A DNA stretch of 64,000 nucleotides from Vreelandella olivaria (GCF_023507745.1 NZ_JALPZO010000073.1:1-64000), one strand, 5' to 3'. Counted from the first letter of the stretch, positions 53,267-63,182 are shown. The notes: generated by a model not told the origin, from the sequence alone. Translations and numbers: made by a program.

Positions 53267-54900
53267 GTGACCTGATTGCCCGTCAAGCGCCTCATCTTAC
53301 GTTGCGCGTTCATGCCTTGGATAATGTTCGCGTCGCGTTGGCCGATCTGCCAGCTGGTGCCGTAGTAGAGGATCAGGGAAAGCAAGTTACCCTGCCAGGC
53401 CCTGTCCGTCATAAGCATAAATTTGTATTGAATGATATGGCGGTAGGCGATGTGGTGGTGATGTACGGTGTCACGGTAGGTAAGGTGACGCAGCCAATTG
53501 CTGCTGGCGGTGCCATTACCACTGAAAACCTCGTTCACTCTACGGATGACCTGCCTGCGGAAAACAAACAGGAAGACTGGCAGCCACCTTCGGTAACGCA
53601 GTTTGAAACCACCACCTTCGAGGGGTACCACCGTCCGGACGGACGGGTAGGTACTGCGAATATATGGCTTGTGGTACCCCTGGTGTTTTGTGAAAACCGC
53701 AATATCGAAGTATTACGCCAGTGCGTGGCGGAAGCGCTGGGCGATGATCCTTACCATAGCTACAAGCAACTGGCGAGAAAGCTTCTGCATGGTGAAGAGG
53801 CCATTGCCTCACAGGTTCCTACTGGTGAGCGCCTGTTTCCTAATGTGGATGGTGTGCGCTTCCTCGTACATCAACTTGGCTGTGGTGGTACCGACAGCGA
53901 TGCTGAAACCCTGTGTCACTTACTGGCGGGGTATATCTGCCATCCCAATGTAGCGGGGGCAACGGTGCTGAGCCTGGGCTGCCAGAAAGCTCAGATCACC
54001 ATGCTGCAGGACGCCATAGCGCAGCGGGATCCCAATGGTTACAAGTCGGTCAGCTATTTCGAACAGCAGCAGTCCGCAAGTGAAGAAGTGCTGATACGTG
54101 ATGCGCTGACCGCGATATTTGATGGCCTCAAACGAGCCAACCAGGTTAGCCGCCAACCGGCGCCGCTTTCCGAGCTGACAATCGGAGTTGAATGTGGCGG
54201 CTCGGATGGCTTTTCCGGTTTATCTGCCAACCCTCTGGTGGGCGCTGTGGTGGACCGGCTGGTGACCCTGGGCGGCAGTGGTATGTTAAGTGAGTTCCCC
54301 GAGTTATGCGGTGTCGAGCATGAGCTGTTGGCACGCTGCCGCAATCCAAAGGTAGCCGAGCGATTCACATCGTTGATGACTGCCTATCAGCGCCATGCAG
54401 AGGCGGTGGGTGCTCACTTTTCCATGAATCCCTCGCCGGGCAACGTGCGTGACGGTTTGATTACTGACGCCATGAAATCGGCAGGCGCCGCCAAGAAGGG
54501 AGGCGACAGCCCGGTAGTGGATGTTCTTGATTACACCGAACCCATGACCCGTAAAGGGCTCAACCTGCTGTGTACACCAGGAAACGACGTGGAATCCACA
54601 ACGGGGCTGGTGGGGTCCGGCGCTAATCTGGTGCTGTTTACAACCGGACTTGGGACACCGACCGGTAACCCCGTTGCACCGGTGATCAAAATTTCCAGCA
54701 ACAGTGAGCTGGCACACCGAATGAGCGATGTGATCGACTTCGATGCAGGTCCGATTATCCGCGGGGAGGCGCAAATTGCCGAACTGGCCGATGAGCTGCT
54801 GGCGCTGTGTATTGAAGCTGCATCAGGCCGCTATGTACCCAAAGCTGCCCGTCTGGCGCAAATGGACTTTATTCCCTGGAAACGGGGGGTTTCGTTGTGA
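53263..54900 (+). CDS. uxaA: D-altronate dehydratase UxaA
   Basis: This is a 545-residue UxaA, somewhat longer than the E. coli protein of 495. The N-terminal SAF domain reads VHALDNVRVALADLPAG, then comes a linker at about residues 95-120. The catalytic part has QLGCGGTDSDAE, LGCQKAQITM, VECGGSDGFSGLSANPLVG and LCTPGNDVESTTGLVGSGAN. It is an iron-dependent dehydratase turning D-altronate into KDG. Both its start and its stop overlap neighbouring genes, indicating tight coupling with the dehydrogenase and uxaB. Confidence 0.93.
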   Translation: MSDLIARQAPHLTLRVHALDNVRVALADLPAGAVVEDQGKQVTLPGPVRHKHKFVLNDMAVGDVVVMYGVTVGKVTQPIAAGGAITTENLVHSTDDLPAENKQEDWQPPSVTQFETTTFEGYHRPDGRVGTANIWLVVPLVFCENRNIEVLRQCVAEALGDDPYHSYKQLARKLLHGEEAIASQVPTGERLFPNVDGVRFLVHQLGCGGTDSDAETLCHLLAGYICHPNVAGATVLSLGCQKAQITMLQDAIAQRDPNGYKSVSYFEQQQSASEEVLIRDALTAIFDGLKRANQVSRQPAPLSELTIGVECGGSDGFSGLSANPLVGAVVDRLVTLGGSGMLSEFPELCGVEHELLARCRNPKVAERFTSLMTAYQRHAEAVGAHFSMNPSPGNVRDGLITDAMKSAGAAKKGGDSPVVDVLDYTEPMTRKGLNLLCTPGNDVESTTGLVGSGANLVLFTTGLGTPTGNPVAPVIKISSNSELAHRMSDVIDFDAGPIIRGEAQIAELADELLALCIEAASGRYVPKAARLAQMDFIPWKRGVSL

Positions 54901-56027
54901 GTTTGACGCTTTCTCAGGCCACTATTGTGCAATTCGGCACCAGCCGGTTTTTGCTTGGCCATGTGGCTGCTTTTGCCGGTGCCGCCCTGGCGGAAGGGCG
55001 CAGCTCTGAGGCTATACTGGTGGTGCAAATCTCACCACGCCCTGAAGGCAAAGCCAAGGCAGCCGCCTTGGCCAGACAGGATAGTTACCCTTTACTGATC
55101 AAAGGGCTGCGAGGCGGTATGCCCGTTGAAGAGCGGCGTTCGATTGGCAGCATTGCCGGGTGCATGGTTGCCCAGGAGGAGTGGGAGCAGCTGACACAGC
55201 ACTTTATCGACACGGCTCGGTGGGTTGTTTCCAACACGGGCGACAGTGGCTATCAGATGGCTGACGACTCCAGTCTGGCCGCGGTTCCGACGAGTTTTCC
55301 AGGCAAGCTGACCAAACTGTTGCGGGCGCGCTTTGTTGCGGGCAAAACCGGGCTGACGCTGCTGCCCTGCGAGTTGGTTAGCCGTAATGGCGACGTGTTA
55401 AAAGAGATCGTGGCTCAACTGGCACAGCAGGATTATCAGGACGCTCGCTTTAGTGTCTCGCTGGATACCGAGTGCTGCTGGGCTAACACTCTGGTAGACC
55501 GCATTGTCTCCGCACCCATTGAACCCGTTGGCGCAGTGGCCGAACCCTATGCGCTGTGGGCCGTTCAACAGATGCCAGGGCTGGTGATGCCTTTTACGCA
55601 CGATGCGATTGATGTCGTGGATTCGCTTCGCCCTTATGAGCTACGCAAGCTGCATATCCTCAATTTGGCCCACACCTTTCTGGTTGACCAGTGGTGGCAG
55701 CAGCGCCTGAAGCACTCGATCACGTACGTCAGAGAGGCCATTCAGGAACCCAGGCTTCGCAACATTCTTGGCGATGTCATGAACAATGAAGTACTGCCTG
55801 TTCTGGCGAAAGAGCTGCCAGGAATGGACCTGGACGGCTATTGGCAAAGTACGCTTGAGCGTTTCGATAACCCTTACCTTGATCACCGCCTTGAGGATAT
55901 TGCCCAGAATCACCGCGACAAGCTGGAACGCCGTATAGCACCAGTGGTGCGCATGGCGGAAACCTATTCGATACCGACGCCGTTACTCAATGAAGCGCTG
56001 AATTGGGGAGGGCAATCAGGAGATTAA
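54897..56027 (+). CDS. Short tagaturonate reductase / mannitol dehydrogenase family (UxaB-like)
   Basis: This is a 376-residue member of the polyol dehydrogenase family. The cofactor start is IVQFGTSRFLLGHVAAFAG, and the blocks VVSNTGDSGYQM, LLPCELVSRNGDVLKE and ELRKLHILNLAHTFLVDQ parallel E. coli UxaB. It is about 100 residues shorter than UxaB because the end of the C-terminal domain is absent; no frameshift is seen. It should reduce D-tagaturonate to D-altronate with NADH. The GTG start overlaps the uxaA stop (GTGA). Truncation is natural to this subgroup, as far as I can judge. Confidence 0.83.
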   Translation: MSLTLSQATIVQFGTSRFLLGHVAAFAGAALAEGRSSEAILVVQISPRPEGKAKAAALARQDSYPLLIKGLRGGMPVEERRSIGSIAGCMVAQEEWEQLTQHFIDTARWVVSNTGDSGYQMADDSSLAAVPTSFPGKLTKLLRARFVAGKTGLTLLPCELVSRNGDVLKEIVAQLAQQDYQDARFSVSLDTECCWANTLVDRIVSAPIEPVGAVAEPYALWAVQQMPGLVMPFTHDAIDVVDSLRPYELRKLHILNLAHTFLVDQWWQQRLKHSITYVREAIQEPRLRNILGDVMNNEVLPVLAKELPGMDLDGYWQSTLERFDNPYLDHRLEDIAQNHRDKLERRIAPVVRMAETYSIPTPLLNEALNWGGQSGD

Positions 56028-56177
56028 TCACCCGGACGATGACACTTAAGGTGAACCTCTATGCGCCATCTCACCTGGGCAATCCAAACCAAAGAACGGC
56101 AAATATAGATGTAGAACAACACTGCCTGAAGGGCAGGATTACCACAGCGTTAACCACAAAAAAAAGAGGATTTTCTC

Positions 56178-57164
56178 ATGCGCCTAAACAAACTTTCACT
56201 TGCCATTACCCTTGCAACGGTCACCAGCATTGGTGTTGTCAGTGCCGCGAACGCTAACACGGTTATCCGCGTTGCCTATGGCAACCAGCCCGGTGAGCCT
56301 GTTGATGTAGCGGTAAAACAGTGGGCTGAGTGGGTAAACGAAGCCAGCGATGGTGAACTGGAACTCAGAGCATTCCCGGCAAGCCAGCTTGGCTCTGAAA
56401 CCGAGGTAATGGAGCAGGCCCGCTTCGGTTCGGCGATTATCTCCATTACTGCCTACAGTAATTTCCTGGACTCAGTGCCCGACCTGGCGGTTCTGGATGC
56501 CCCCTACTTGAGTGAGGACTTTGAATCCAAGCTCCGAGTGTTCGATTCAGAGTGGTTTGCGGACCAACTGGCCGAGGTTGAGTCATCCGGTTACCACATT
56601 GTCATCCCCAATACGATTTATGGTGTGCGCCACCTGTTATCCCGTGAGCCCGTCAGCAGCCCGGATGAGCTGAATGGTGTACGTGTCCGCGTACAGAATT
56701 CGCAGATGTACGTCGAGGCCATTCGGGCGATGGGGGCCACGCCAACGCCGATGTCTCTAGGTGATGTATACCCCGCACTGGCTCAAGGCATGGTGGACGG
56801 GGTGGAAAACCCAGCCGCTGTACTTTACGGCGGTAAATTCCACGAAGTGGTCAAGCATCTGAACCTGACGGCGCATATGCACACGGTTGCCCCGTTTGTC
56901 ACTGGCAAAGCGTTCTGGGATCAACTGAGTGAAGAGCACCAGCAAGTATTGACTGATACCGGGCAGCAAATGGCCGAATACCTGGGAGAGCTGGTAGCCG
57001 AGGATAGTGAGCAGGCACTAGAGCGGCTGCGTAGTGAAGGCGTAGAGATTCATGAAGTGGATACAGCTCCCTTCCGTGAGCGTGCCGCTGAACAGATCCC
57101 CTCCGCATTCCCGCAGTGGAGTGATGGTCTCTACGACAGCGTCTACGAAATTATCAACGGCTGA
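56178..57164 (+). CDS. TRAP transporter substrate-binding protein DctP (galactonate module)
   Basis: This is a 328-residue DctP-family binding protein. The signal peptide ends at ANA before NTVIRVAYGNQ. The carboxylate-binding arginine lies in PDELNGVRVRVQNSQMY, followed by PTPMSLGDVYPALAQGMVDG. It shares only the family frame with the binding protein at 30714, so the two should prefer different sugar acids. AAGAGGA precedes the ATG. The 150-base gap after uxaB may hold its own promoter; AGGTGAACCT at its centre is a small palindrome. Confidence 0.92.
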   Translation: MRLNKLSLAITLATVTSIGVVSAANANTVIRVAYGNQPGEPVDVAVKQWAEWVNEASDGELELRAFPASQLGSETEVMEQARFGSAIISITAYSNFLDSVPDLAVLDAPYLSEDFESKLRVFDSEWFADQLAEVESSGYHIVIPNTIYGVRHLLSREPVSSPDELNGVRVRVQNSQMYVEAIRAMGATPTPMSLGDVYPALAQGMVDGVENPAAVLYGGKFHEVVKHLNLTAHMHTVAPFVTGKAFWDQLSEEHQQVLTDTGQQMAEYLGELVAEDSEQALERLRSEGVEIHEVDTAPFRERAAEQIPSAFPQWSDGLYDSVYEIING

Positions 57165-57223
57165 TAAGTAGGTGCTTACCTGGCTCCCCGGCTTGCTGGG
57201 GAGCCTTGGTTCAGGAGTCTGGT

Positions 57224-57691
57224 ATGAAGTTTATTTTTATGTGGCTGGACCGTGTTATGCGGCTGGATGAGGTCGTGGCCACCGCAGCGGTATTTGCGCT
57301 GTTTCTTGTGGCAATCAGCAATATCTTTATGCGCTATGTGTTCAGTGCGCCCCTGGCATGGACCGAAGAAATTCTTCAACTACTGCTGGTTTGGGCCACT
57401 TTCCTGGGGGCGAGTGCGCTCGTTCGCCGTAAAGAGCATGTGTTCATCAGTTTTGTCACCGATAAGCTGCCGCCTCGTCTTGCTCACTGGAATGAGCAGG
57501 TTTTCAGCGTTGCTATCATCCTCGCCAGCGCGATAGCCATGCTCTATTGGGGTACTCAATTGTTGAGCTTTTCAGCGTTCCGTAGCACACCGATGCTACA
57601 AATTCCCTATTACTGGATTCATGTGGCGATCCCCGTCAGTGCTGTGGTGATGATTTACCACTGCATGGTGCGGTTGGTTCAGCGACGTTAA
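57224..57691 (+). CDS. TRAP transporter small membrane subunit DctQ
   Basis: This is a 155-residue DctQ-type protein with four hydrophobic helices and the conserved PLAWTEEILQLLLVWATFLG. The ATG at 57224 follows CAGGAG; the shorter N-terminus is normal for the family. It lies 18 bases before the large subunit gene. Confidence 0.9.
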   Translation: MKFIFMWLDRVMRLDEVVATAAVFALFLVAISNIFMRYVFSAPLAWTEEILQLLLVWATFLGASALVRRKEHVFISFVTDKLPPRLAHWNEQVFSVAIILASAIAMLYWGTQLLSFSAFRSTPMLQIPYYWIHVAIPVSAVVMIYHCMVRLVQRR

Positions 57692-57709
57692 CCTTCAGGA
57701 GCGAATCAC

Positions 57710-58993
57710 ATGGCTGTCAGTATTGCTCTAGGTGCACTGTTTCTGCTGTTTCTATTGGGCACCCCCGTCGCTTTTGCGCTCTTTTTCTCTACCTTTCTCT
57801 ATTTTATCGTTGGCGCCGATCAGCCAATGATGATGCTGATCCAGCGGTTGGCGGGTGGGCTGGAGTCCATTTCCCTGCTGGCGATTCCCTTTTTTATTAT
57901 GGCCGGCGTCTTCATGAATTACTCCGGCATTACGGACCGGCTGCTAAAACTGGCTGAGTTGCTTACCCGGCGTATGCATGGCGGGCTGGCACAGGCCAAC
58001 GTGCTGCTGAGTACCTTTATGGGTGGGTTGTCAGGTTCCAACATCGCTGACGCTGCCATGAACTCCAAGCTTCTGGTACCCAGCATGACGGAAAAGGGCT
58101 ATCCCAAGCCTTTTTCCAGCGCGGTGACTGCAGCGTCATCACTGGTTACCTCCACCATCCCCCCAGGTATTGCCTTAATCGTATATGGCTATGTCAATAA
58201 TGTGTCGATTGGGCGACTGTTCCTGGCTGGCGTTGTTCCAGGCATATTGATGGCGGCGAGCTTAATGATACTGACTTCATATCTTTGTCGTCGTTATGGT
58301 TATCAGCCGCCTGAGCGCCGCAAAGTTAGCCGTCATGAATGGGTTAGCGTTACCCGGGCCGGTATCATTGCCTTGATGCTTCCGGTTGTGGTGATTGGCG
58401 GTATTCGTATCGGCGTGTTCACGCCTACCGAAGCGGGCGCGATTGCAGTGCTTTATGCCCTGATTGTAGGGGTTTTCGTTTATAAGCAAATGACACCCAA
58501 GAGCATCGCTCTGGCCACCAACGAGTCGCTGCTGGCGTCTGTCAACGTACTCTTCATTATTGCAGTGGCTTCCGGATTTGCCCGCTTCTTAACCTGGGAG
58601 CAGATCCCCCAGGAAATAGCCATGCTGCTCTCCTCACAAGTGGTGAGTGCCATTGCCTTCCTGCTGTTGGCCAATTTGCTGCTCCTGGTGTTGGGCATGT
58701 TCCTGGAGGGGAATGCCATCCTGATTGTGTTGTCTCCGCTGCTGGCGCCAGTGGCTGCCCAGTTTGGTATCGACCCGGTTCACTTCGGCATCATCTTTAT
58801 TATTAATGCCACTATCGGAACGATCACCCCACCGCTTGGGACGGTGATGTTTACCACCTGCAGTATTACCGGGGTCAGTATTGCAGACTTTATTCGTGCC
58901 GTTTTACCGTTCTGGATGGTGATGGTAGGCATTTTGCTGCTAACCACCTTTGTTCCCGCGATTTCTCTGGCACTGCCGAATTTTGTTTTCTGA
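57710..58993 (+). CDS. TRAP transporter large membrane subunit DctM
   Basis: This is a 427-residue DctM-type protein with about 12 membrane helices. LAIPFFIMAGVFMNYSGI, STFMGGLSGSNIADAAMNSK and ITPPLGTVMFTTC are the typical blocks. It has a good ribosome-binding site (AGGAGCG) and completes the second sodium-driven TRAP system of the window. Confidence 0.93.
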   Translation: MAVSIALGALFLLFLLGTPVAFALFFSTFLYFIVGADQPMMMLIQRLAGGLESISLLAIPFFIMAGVFMNYSGITDRLLKLAELLTRRMHGGLAQANVLLSTFMGGLSGSNIADAAMNSKLLVPSMTEKGYPKPFSSAVTAASSLVTSTIPPGIALIVYGYVNNVSIGRLFLAGVVPGILMAASLMILTSYLCRRYGYQPPERRKVSRHEWVSVTRAGIIALMLPVVVIGGIRIGVFTPTEAGAIAVLYALIVGVFVYKQMTPKSIALATNESLLASVNVLFIIAVASGFARFLTWEQIPQEIAMLLSSQVVSAIAFLLLANLLLLVLGMFLEGNAILIVLSPLLAPVAAQFGIDPVHFGIIFIINATIGTITPPLGTVMFTTCSITGVSIADFIRAVLPFWMVMVGILLLTTFVPAISLALPNFVF

Positions 58994-59012
58994 TGACTTC
59001 AAAGAGAACGCT

Positions 59013-60215
59013 ATGACACAAATAATGATGCAGTCTATCTCTGCTGAGGACTGCCTGCCCCATGACCTGGATCGTGCCCTACTGGTAGGGCGTGTGTGGC
59101 GCGATGCTCCTGTTGCGGGGCCTGCCATTGTAGTCGTACGGGGCGGCAGGGTGGTGGATATTTCAAGCAGTGTTGCAACCCTGGCTGACCTGTTGGACCA
59201 GTCCCATCCTGGGCGGGTTGCCGCTCAACTGGAAGGCGAAGATCTTGGGCCAGTAGAGCAACTACTGGAAAACTCCCTGGCTGAACCGAAGGTAGCCCCC
59301 TGGTTGCTTGCCCCTTGTGACTTGCAGGCGGTTAAGGCATGCGGTGTTACCTTTGCCGTCAGTTTGCTGGAGCGGGTCATTGAAGAGCAGGCAGGAGGTG
59401 ATCCCCATCGTGCTTCAGAGCTGCGTACGGATATCCAGGCAGTGATTGGTAGTGACCTGGCGCAGATTCAGCCAGGCTCGCAAGCGGCGATGGCGCTGAA
59501 GAAAGCGTTACAGAGCCGGGGTGTCTGGTCGCAATATATGGAAGTTGGCATTGGGCCGGACGCAGAGGTGTTTACCAAGGCACAGCCGCTGTCGTCGGTT
59601 GGGTTTGGTGACAGGGTGGGACTGCATCCGGCCTCACGCTGGAATAATCCTGAGCCGGAAATCGTGCTGGCCGTTAACGCCCAGGGTGCTATTCAGGGCG
59701 CCGCACTGGGCAATGATGTCAACCTGCGGGACATCGAAGGACGCAGTGCACTCCTGTTGGGTAAAGCGAAGGATAATAACGCCTCCTGCGCCATTGGTCC
59801 CTTTGTACGTCTGTTCGATGAGTACTTTACGTTAGACACCGTACGCCAAGCCTCTGTGGTATTGCGTATCGAGGGAGAGGATGACGGCTTTCTGCTGGAG
59901 GATGCCAGTCATATGCGCGAGATAAGTCGGGACCCGCTGCAACTGGTTGAGCAGACGATCGGTACCCATCACCAATACCCTGATGGCTTTATGCTCTTTT
60001 TAGGCACCATGTTCTCGCCTGTCCAGGACCGGGACGGGCCTGGACAGGGGTTTACTCATCATCTTGGTGACCGCGTCACCATTGCCACCCCTTCTCTGGG
60101 TGCCCTGGTCAATCGTGTTGGTCGCAGTGATCAGCTCCCCCCCTGGACCTTTGGGCTGCGGTCGCTATACGCCCATCTAACCCAGCGCACTACTTCCACG
60201 TATAAAGGAGAGTGA
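59013..60215 (+). CDS. AraD1/FAH-family 2-keto-3-deoxy-sugar-acid dehydratase-like protein
   Basis: This is a 400-residue FAH-fold protein of the longer AraD1-like group. [20 protein letters not shown] and the metal-binding Glu in [11 protein letters not shown] are visible, followed by [20 protein letters not shown]. Such proteins act as 2-keto-3-deoxy-pentonate dehydratases, giving 2,5-dioxovalerate, in pentose oxidation. The gene right after it encodes a 2,5-dioxovalerate dehydrogenase, which supports that reading. It is unlike the shorter FAH protein at 51221. The start at 59013 avoids overlap with the TRAP gene. Confidence 0.82.
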   Translation: MTQIMMQSISAEDCLPHDLDRALLVGRVWRDAPVAGPAIVVVRGGRVVDISSSVATLADLLDQSHPGRVAAQLEGEDLGPVEQLLENSLAEPKVAPWLLAPCDLQAVKACGVTFAVSLLERVIEEQAGGDPHRASELRTDIQAVIGSDLAQIQPGSQAAMALKKALQSRGVWSQYMEVGIGPDAEVFTKAQPLSSVGFGDRVGLHPASRWNNPEPEIVLAVNAQGAIQGAALGNDVNLRDIEGRSALLLGKAKDNNASCAIGPFVRLFDEYFTLDTVRQASVVLRIEGEDDGFLLEDASHMREISRDPLQLVEQTIGTHHQYPDGFMLFLGTMFSPVQDRDGPGQGFTHHLGDRVTIATPSLGALVNRVGRSDQLPPWTFGLRSLYAHLTQRTTSTYKGE

Positions 60216-60216
60216 T

Positions 60217-61737
60217 ATGACATTAACGGGAAAATTATTAATCGGACAACAGAGGGTCAATGGTCGGCAGGGAGAGGTTCAGGCAATTAACCCTGCCACT
60301 AATGAGCTATTGGCACCTGTTTACCATGGCGCCAGCCTCAGTGAGGTACAGCAGGCGTGTGATCTTGCGGAAGCCGCCTTTGATACTTACCGAGCAACAT
60401 CTCCTGAGACGAGAGCCGGGTTTCTGGAAACCATCGCAGAGGAGATCGAAGCTCTGGGTGCTGCCTTGGTTGAGCGGGCTATTCAGGAAAGCGGCCTTCC
60501 TCAGGCGCGTCTGGAAGGTGAAAGGGGGCGCACCTGTGGTCAGTTGCGGTTGTTTGCCGATGTGCTGCGCCGTGGTGAGTGGCAGGATGTGCGTTTAGAC
60601 CCCGCCTTGCCCGAGCGTAGCCCAATGCCCCGTCCTGAACTGCGCCAGCGGCGCATTGCGGTGGGGCCGGTGGCTGTCTTCGGTGCCAGTAACTTTCCTC
60701 TGGCCTTTAGTGTAGCTGGTGGTGATACCGCATCGGCACTGGCGGCTGGCTGCCCGGTAGTGGTTAAGGCTCACCCGGCTCATCCGGGCACCTCTGATCT
60801 GGTCGGCCAGGCCATCCAGAAGGCGGTGGTACGCTGTGAATTACCAGAAGGCGTCTTTTCATTACTGTATGGCGTGGGTAATGAAGTGGGGCAGGCGCTG
60901 GTTTCCGACCCGCGCATACAGGCGGTTGGCTTTACCGGCTCACGTGCAGGTGGTTTGGCATTGATCGCAACGGTGCAGCAAAGGGCACAGCCTATCCCTG
61001 TCTACGCTGAAATGAGTTCCATCAATCCCGTATTGCTGCTGTCTGGGGCCCTGCAAACAAGGGCGAGTGAATTGGCGGCGGGTTTTGTCAGCTCTTTAAC
61101 CCTGGGGGCTGGGCAGTTTTGTACCAACCCAGGCCTGTTACTTGCTGTCAAAGGTAACGCCCTGGAGGGCTTTGTTGAACAGGCGAAGCAGCATGTAGAG
61201 GAGAGCATCGCCCAAACCATGCTGACGCCTGGTATCCATTCAGCCTATCAACAGGGGGTGGATACTATCTCCAGCCACGCCGAGAGGGTGGCGCAGGGCA
61301 GAGCATCCGAAGGGCCTAACCAGTGCCGCACTGCGTTATTCAGAACGACAGCGGAGACGTTTTGGGAGTCAAAGGAACTTCACCAGGAGGTGTTTGGTGC
61401 CGCAGCCTTGATCGTGGAGTGCCACGACCAGGAGGAGATGCTGGAGATTCTCAACCGCCTGGAAGGGCAGTTAACCATCACCCTACAGATGGCGGATGAG
61501 GATCTTGACTCTGCTCGTCACTGCCTGCCCTTGCTTGAGCGTAAAGCAGGCCGGTTACTGGTCAATGGGTGGCCAACGGGCGTGGAAGTGTGTGATGCCA
61601 TGGTGCATGGCGGGCCATTCCCAGCCACATCGGATACCCGTACCACCTCCGTTGGAAGCACTGCTATCGAGCGTTTTCTGCGTCCTGTGTGTTATCAGAA
61701 CTTCCCGGCAGGTTTGCTCCCGGAGGCGTGTGCCTAA
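60217..61737 (+). CDS. Aldehyde dehydrogenase, 2,5-dioxovalerate (alpha-ketoglutarate semialdehyde) dehydrogenase type
   Basis: This is a 506-residue NAD(P)-dependent aldehyde dehydrogenase. [20 protein letters not shown] is the cofactor region of the 2,5-dioxovalerate dehydrogenase group, [10 protein letters not shown] the loop near the cofactor, [11 protein letters not shown] holds the general-base Glu, and [11 protein letters not shown] the nucleophilic Cys. It oxidises 2,5-dioxovalerate to 2-oxoglutarate, which enters the TCA cycle. It lies one base after the AraD1-like gene, with GGAGAG before the ATG, and is the last gene of the module. Confidence 0.87.
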   Translation: MTLTGKLLIGQQRVNGRQGEVQAINPATNELLAPVYHGASLSEVQQACDLAEAAFDTYRATSPETRAGFLETIAEEIEALGAALVERAIQESGLPQARLEGERGRTCGQLRLFADVLRRGEWQDVRLDPALPERSPMPRPELRQRRIAVGPVAVFGASNFPLAFSVAGGDTASALAAGCPVVVKAHPAHPGTSDLVGQAIQKAVVRCELPEGVFSLLYGVGNEVGQALVSDPRIQAVGFTGSRAGGLALIATVQQRAQPIPVYAEMSSINPVLLLSGALQTRASELAAGFVSSLTLGAGQFCTNPGLLLAVKGNALEGFVEQAKQHVEESIAQTMLTPGIHSAYQQGVDTISSHAERVAQGRASEGPNQCRTALFRTTAETFWESKELHQEVFGAAALIVECHDQEEMLEILNRLEGQLTITLQMADEDLDSARHCLPLLERKAGRLLVNGWPTGVEVCDAMVHGGPFPATSDTRTTSVGSTAIERFLRPVCYQNFPAGLLPEACA

Positions 61738-61810
61738 CATCATGGGAGCGTTGCAAAAACACTTCCTTGAACTTGCCACAATCATCTACCGACGGCTCAA
61801 CCAATTACGA

Positions 61811-61859
61811 CTATGATTCAAGGACTATGATTCAAGGACTATGATTCAAGGACTATGAT
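61811..61859 (+). repeat. Tandem repeat of a 14-bp unit, 3.5 copies
   Basis: CTATGATTCAAGGA occurs three times without gaps (61811, 61825, 61839), followed by the first seven bases of a fourth copy. It lies between the aldehyde dehydrogenase and SIMPL genes. Each unit carries an ATG and an AAGGA, but no coding use is evident. Confidence 0.92.
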
Positions 61860-61908
61860 ACACAATGGTTATTGGATCTTTTGACGCCCGTTGGAAGAGG
61901 TGAGTGTG

Positions 61909-62634
61909 ATGGCAGGAAGCATTCGTAATACGGCAATCGTGGGAAGTGCCATTGTGCTGGGTGGGTTGCTGGCGCTGGGACTCATTTGGGGTGGCAGCTA
62001 TTTCAAGGGGGCGGCAGAGGTATGGCAGCAATCCTCCCGGAGTGTCACGGTGCGGGGGTTGGCCGAGCGTGAGGTGGCCGCTGATATGGTGCTATGGCCG
62101 CTAAACTATACGGTTAACGCTAATTCGCTATCTGATCTTGAGCAGCAGCTTTCCAGTAATGAGCAGCTGATTCGCCGGTTTTTGACTGAGCACGGTTTCG
62201 ATATGGCCCAGGTAAGCGTAACGCCGCCACGTATAACGGATCAGTTCAGCAATCGGTATGGTGGCGATCGGCCGGACGAGCGCTACCGTGCCGAGGCCAC
62301 ACTGCTACTGCGTACCGGGAATGTGGAAGGTGTGATTGAGGCAGTCCCTCAGGCCACCGCATTGGTACGCCAGGGAGTGCTGCTTTCGCCCAGCTATGAG
62401 TACCGCACTGAGTTTTTATTTACCGGACTTGATGCCATCAAGCCGGAAATGATTGCTGAAGCCACCGCTGATGCCCGGAATGCTGCCCAGCAGTTTGCCG
62501 AGGACTCGGGCAGTGGGGTAGGTGGCATTCGTCAGGCGACACAAGGTTATTTCTCTATTGATGACCTGGATAGCTATACGCCGCACATAAAACGGGTAAG
62601 AGTGGTCACTACCATTGACTACTCGCTGGAGTAA
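61909..62634 (+). CDS. SIMPL-domain (DUF541) membrane-anchored protein
   Basis: This is a 241-residue protein. A single N-terminal membrane helix (residues 8-30) is followed by a periplasmic SIMPL domain with SSRSVTVRGLAEREVAADM and the Ser-Asn-rich middle typical of the family. The protein should be anchored in the inner membrane and face the periplasm. The function of SIMPL proteins is poorly defined; some are linked to outer-membrane or oxidative stress. ATG at 61909 follows GAGG. Confidence 0.83.
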   Translation: MAGSIRNTAIVGSAIVLGGLLALGLIWGGSYFKGAAEVWQQSSRSVTVRGLAEREVAADMVLWPLNYTVNANSLSDLEQQLSSNEQLIRRFLTEHGFDMAQVSVTPPRITDQFSNRYGGDRPDERYRAEATLLLRTGNVEGVIEAVPQATALVRQGVLLSPSYEYRTEFLFTGLDAIKPEMIAEATADARNAAQQFAEDSGSGVGGIRQATQGYFSIDDLDSYTPHIKRVRVVTTIDYSLE

Positions 62635-62642
62635 TCAGGTTG

Positions 62643-62663
62643 GCTGCCCCGCATTGGGGCAGC
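62643..62663. terminator. Hairpin between convergent SIMPL and greB genes
   Basis: GCTGCCCC and GGGGCAGC form a perfect 8-bp stem around GCATT, abutting the greB stop. Neither side has a clear T-run, so termination would be weak or factor-dependent. Confidence 0.6.
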
Positions 62664-63182
62664 TTACCTATCAGGGTAGCGAATGTCAGTAATGGTGTAG
62701 AACGCTTCACCGTTAGGCGTCATTACCGTGACATCATCATCTATCTCTTTGCCCAGTAGCGCCTTGGCCATCGGTGCATCCACGCTGATCCAGCGTTTTT
62801 GAGTGTTAATCTCGTCATGACCCACTAGGCGAATGTGCAGTGCTTCCCCTTCCTCATCTTCCAGGCTGACAAAGGCACCGAAAAACACTTTATCGGTGTT
62901 TGCCGGGAGTCTATCCACTACCTGCAACTCATCCAGGCGCTTGGTCAGATAGCGGATACGCGCAATAACGCGGTTCAGTTCTTTCTTGTTATAGGTGTAG
63001 TCAGCATTTTCACTGCGGTCGCCAAGGGCGGCAGCTTCACCCACTTTGGCCGAGAGCTCGGGACGTTTGACCCGTGAAAGGTGATCCAGAATACCCCGCA
63101 GGCGTGCCGCGCCTTCAGCGGTAATCAGGTTGCTTTTGGGAGCCTGGCGAGGGTCTTTGGCTGGGTCACGCCAGCGCGTCAT
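62664..63182 (-). CDS. greB: Transcription elongation factor GreB
   Basis: This is a 172-residue GreB. The N-terminal coiled-coil carries the acidic tip in AAALGDRSENADYTYNKKEL, and the C-terminal domain has KVFFGAFVSLEDEEGE and VDAPMAKALLGKEIDD. It rescues backtracked RNA polymerase by stimulating transcript cleavage. ATG at 63182, after AAAGG, gives the MTRWRDP start I associate with related species; an ATG at 63197 is possible. Confidence 0.92.
   Translation of the reverse strand: MTRWRDPAKDPRQAPKSNLITAEGAARLRGILDHLSRVKRPELSAKVGEAAALGDRSENADYTYNKKELNRVIARIRYLTKRLDELQVVDRLPANTDKVFFGAFVSLEDEEGEALHIRLVGHDEINTQKRWISVDAPMAKALLGKEIDDDVTVMTPNGEAFYTITDIRYPDR

Noticed and set aside
61744-61818. 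24-codon open frame after the aldehyde dehydrogenase gene
   Set aside because: Too short, no ribosome-binding site, no recognisable product.
61811-61859. Tandem repeat considered as a CRISPR-like array
   Set aside because: The 14-bp units abut with no spacers and no cas genes are nearby.
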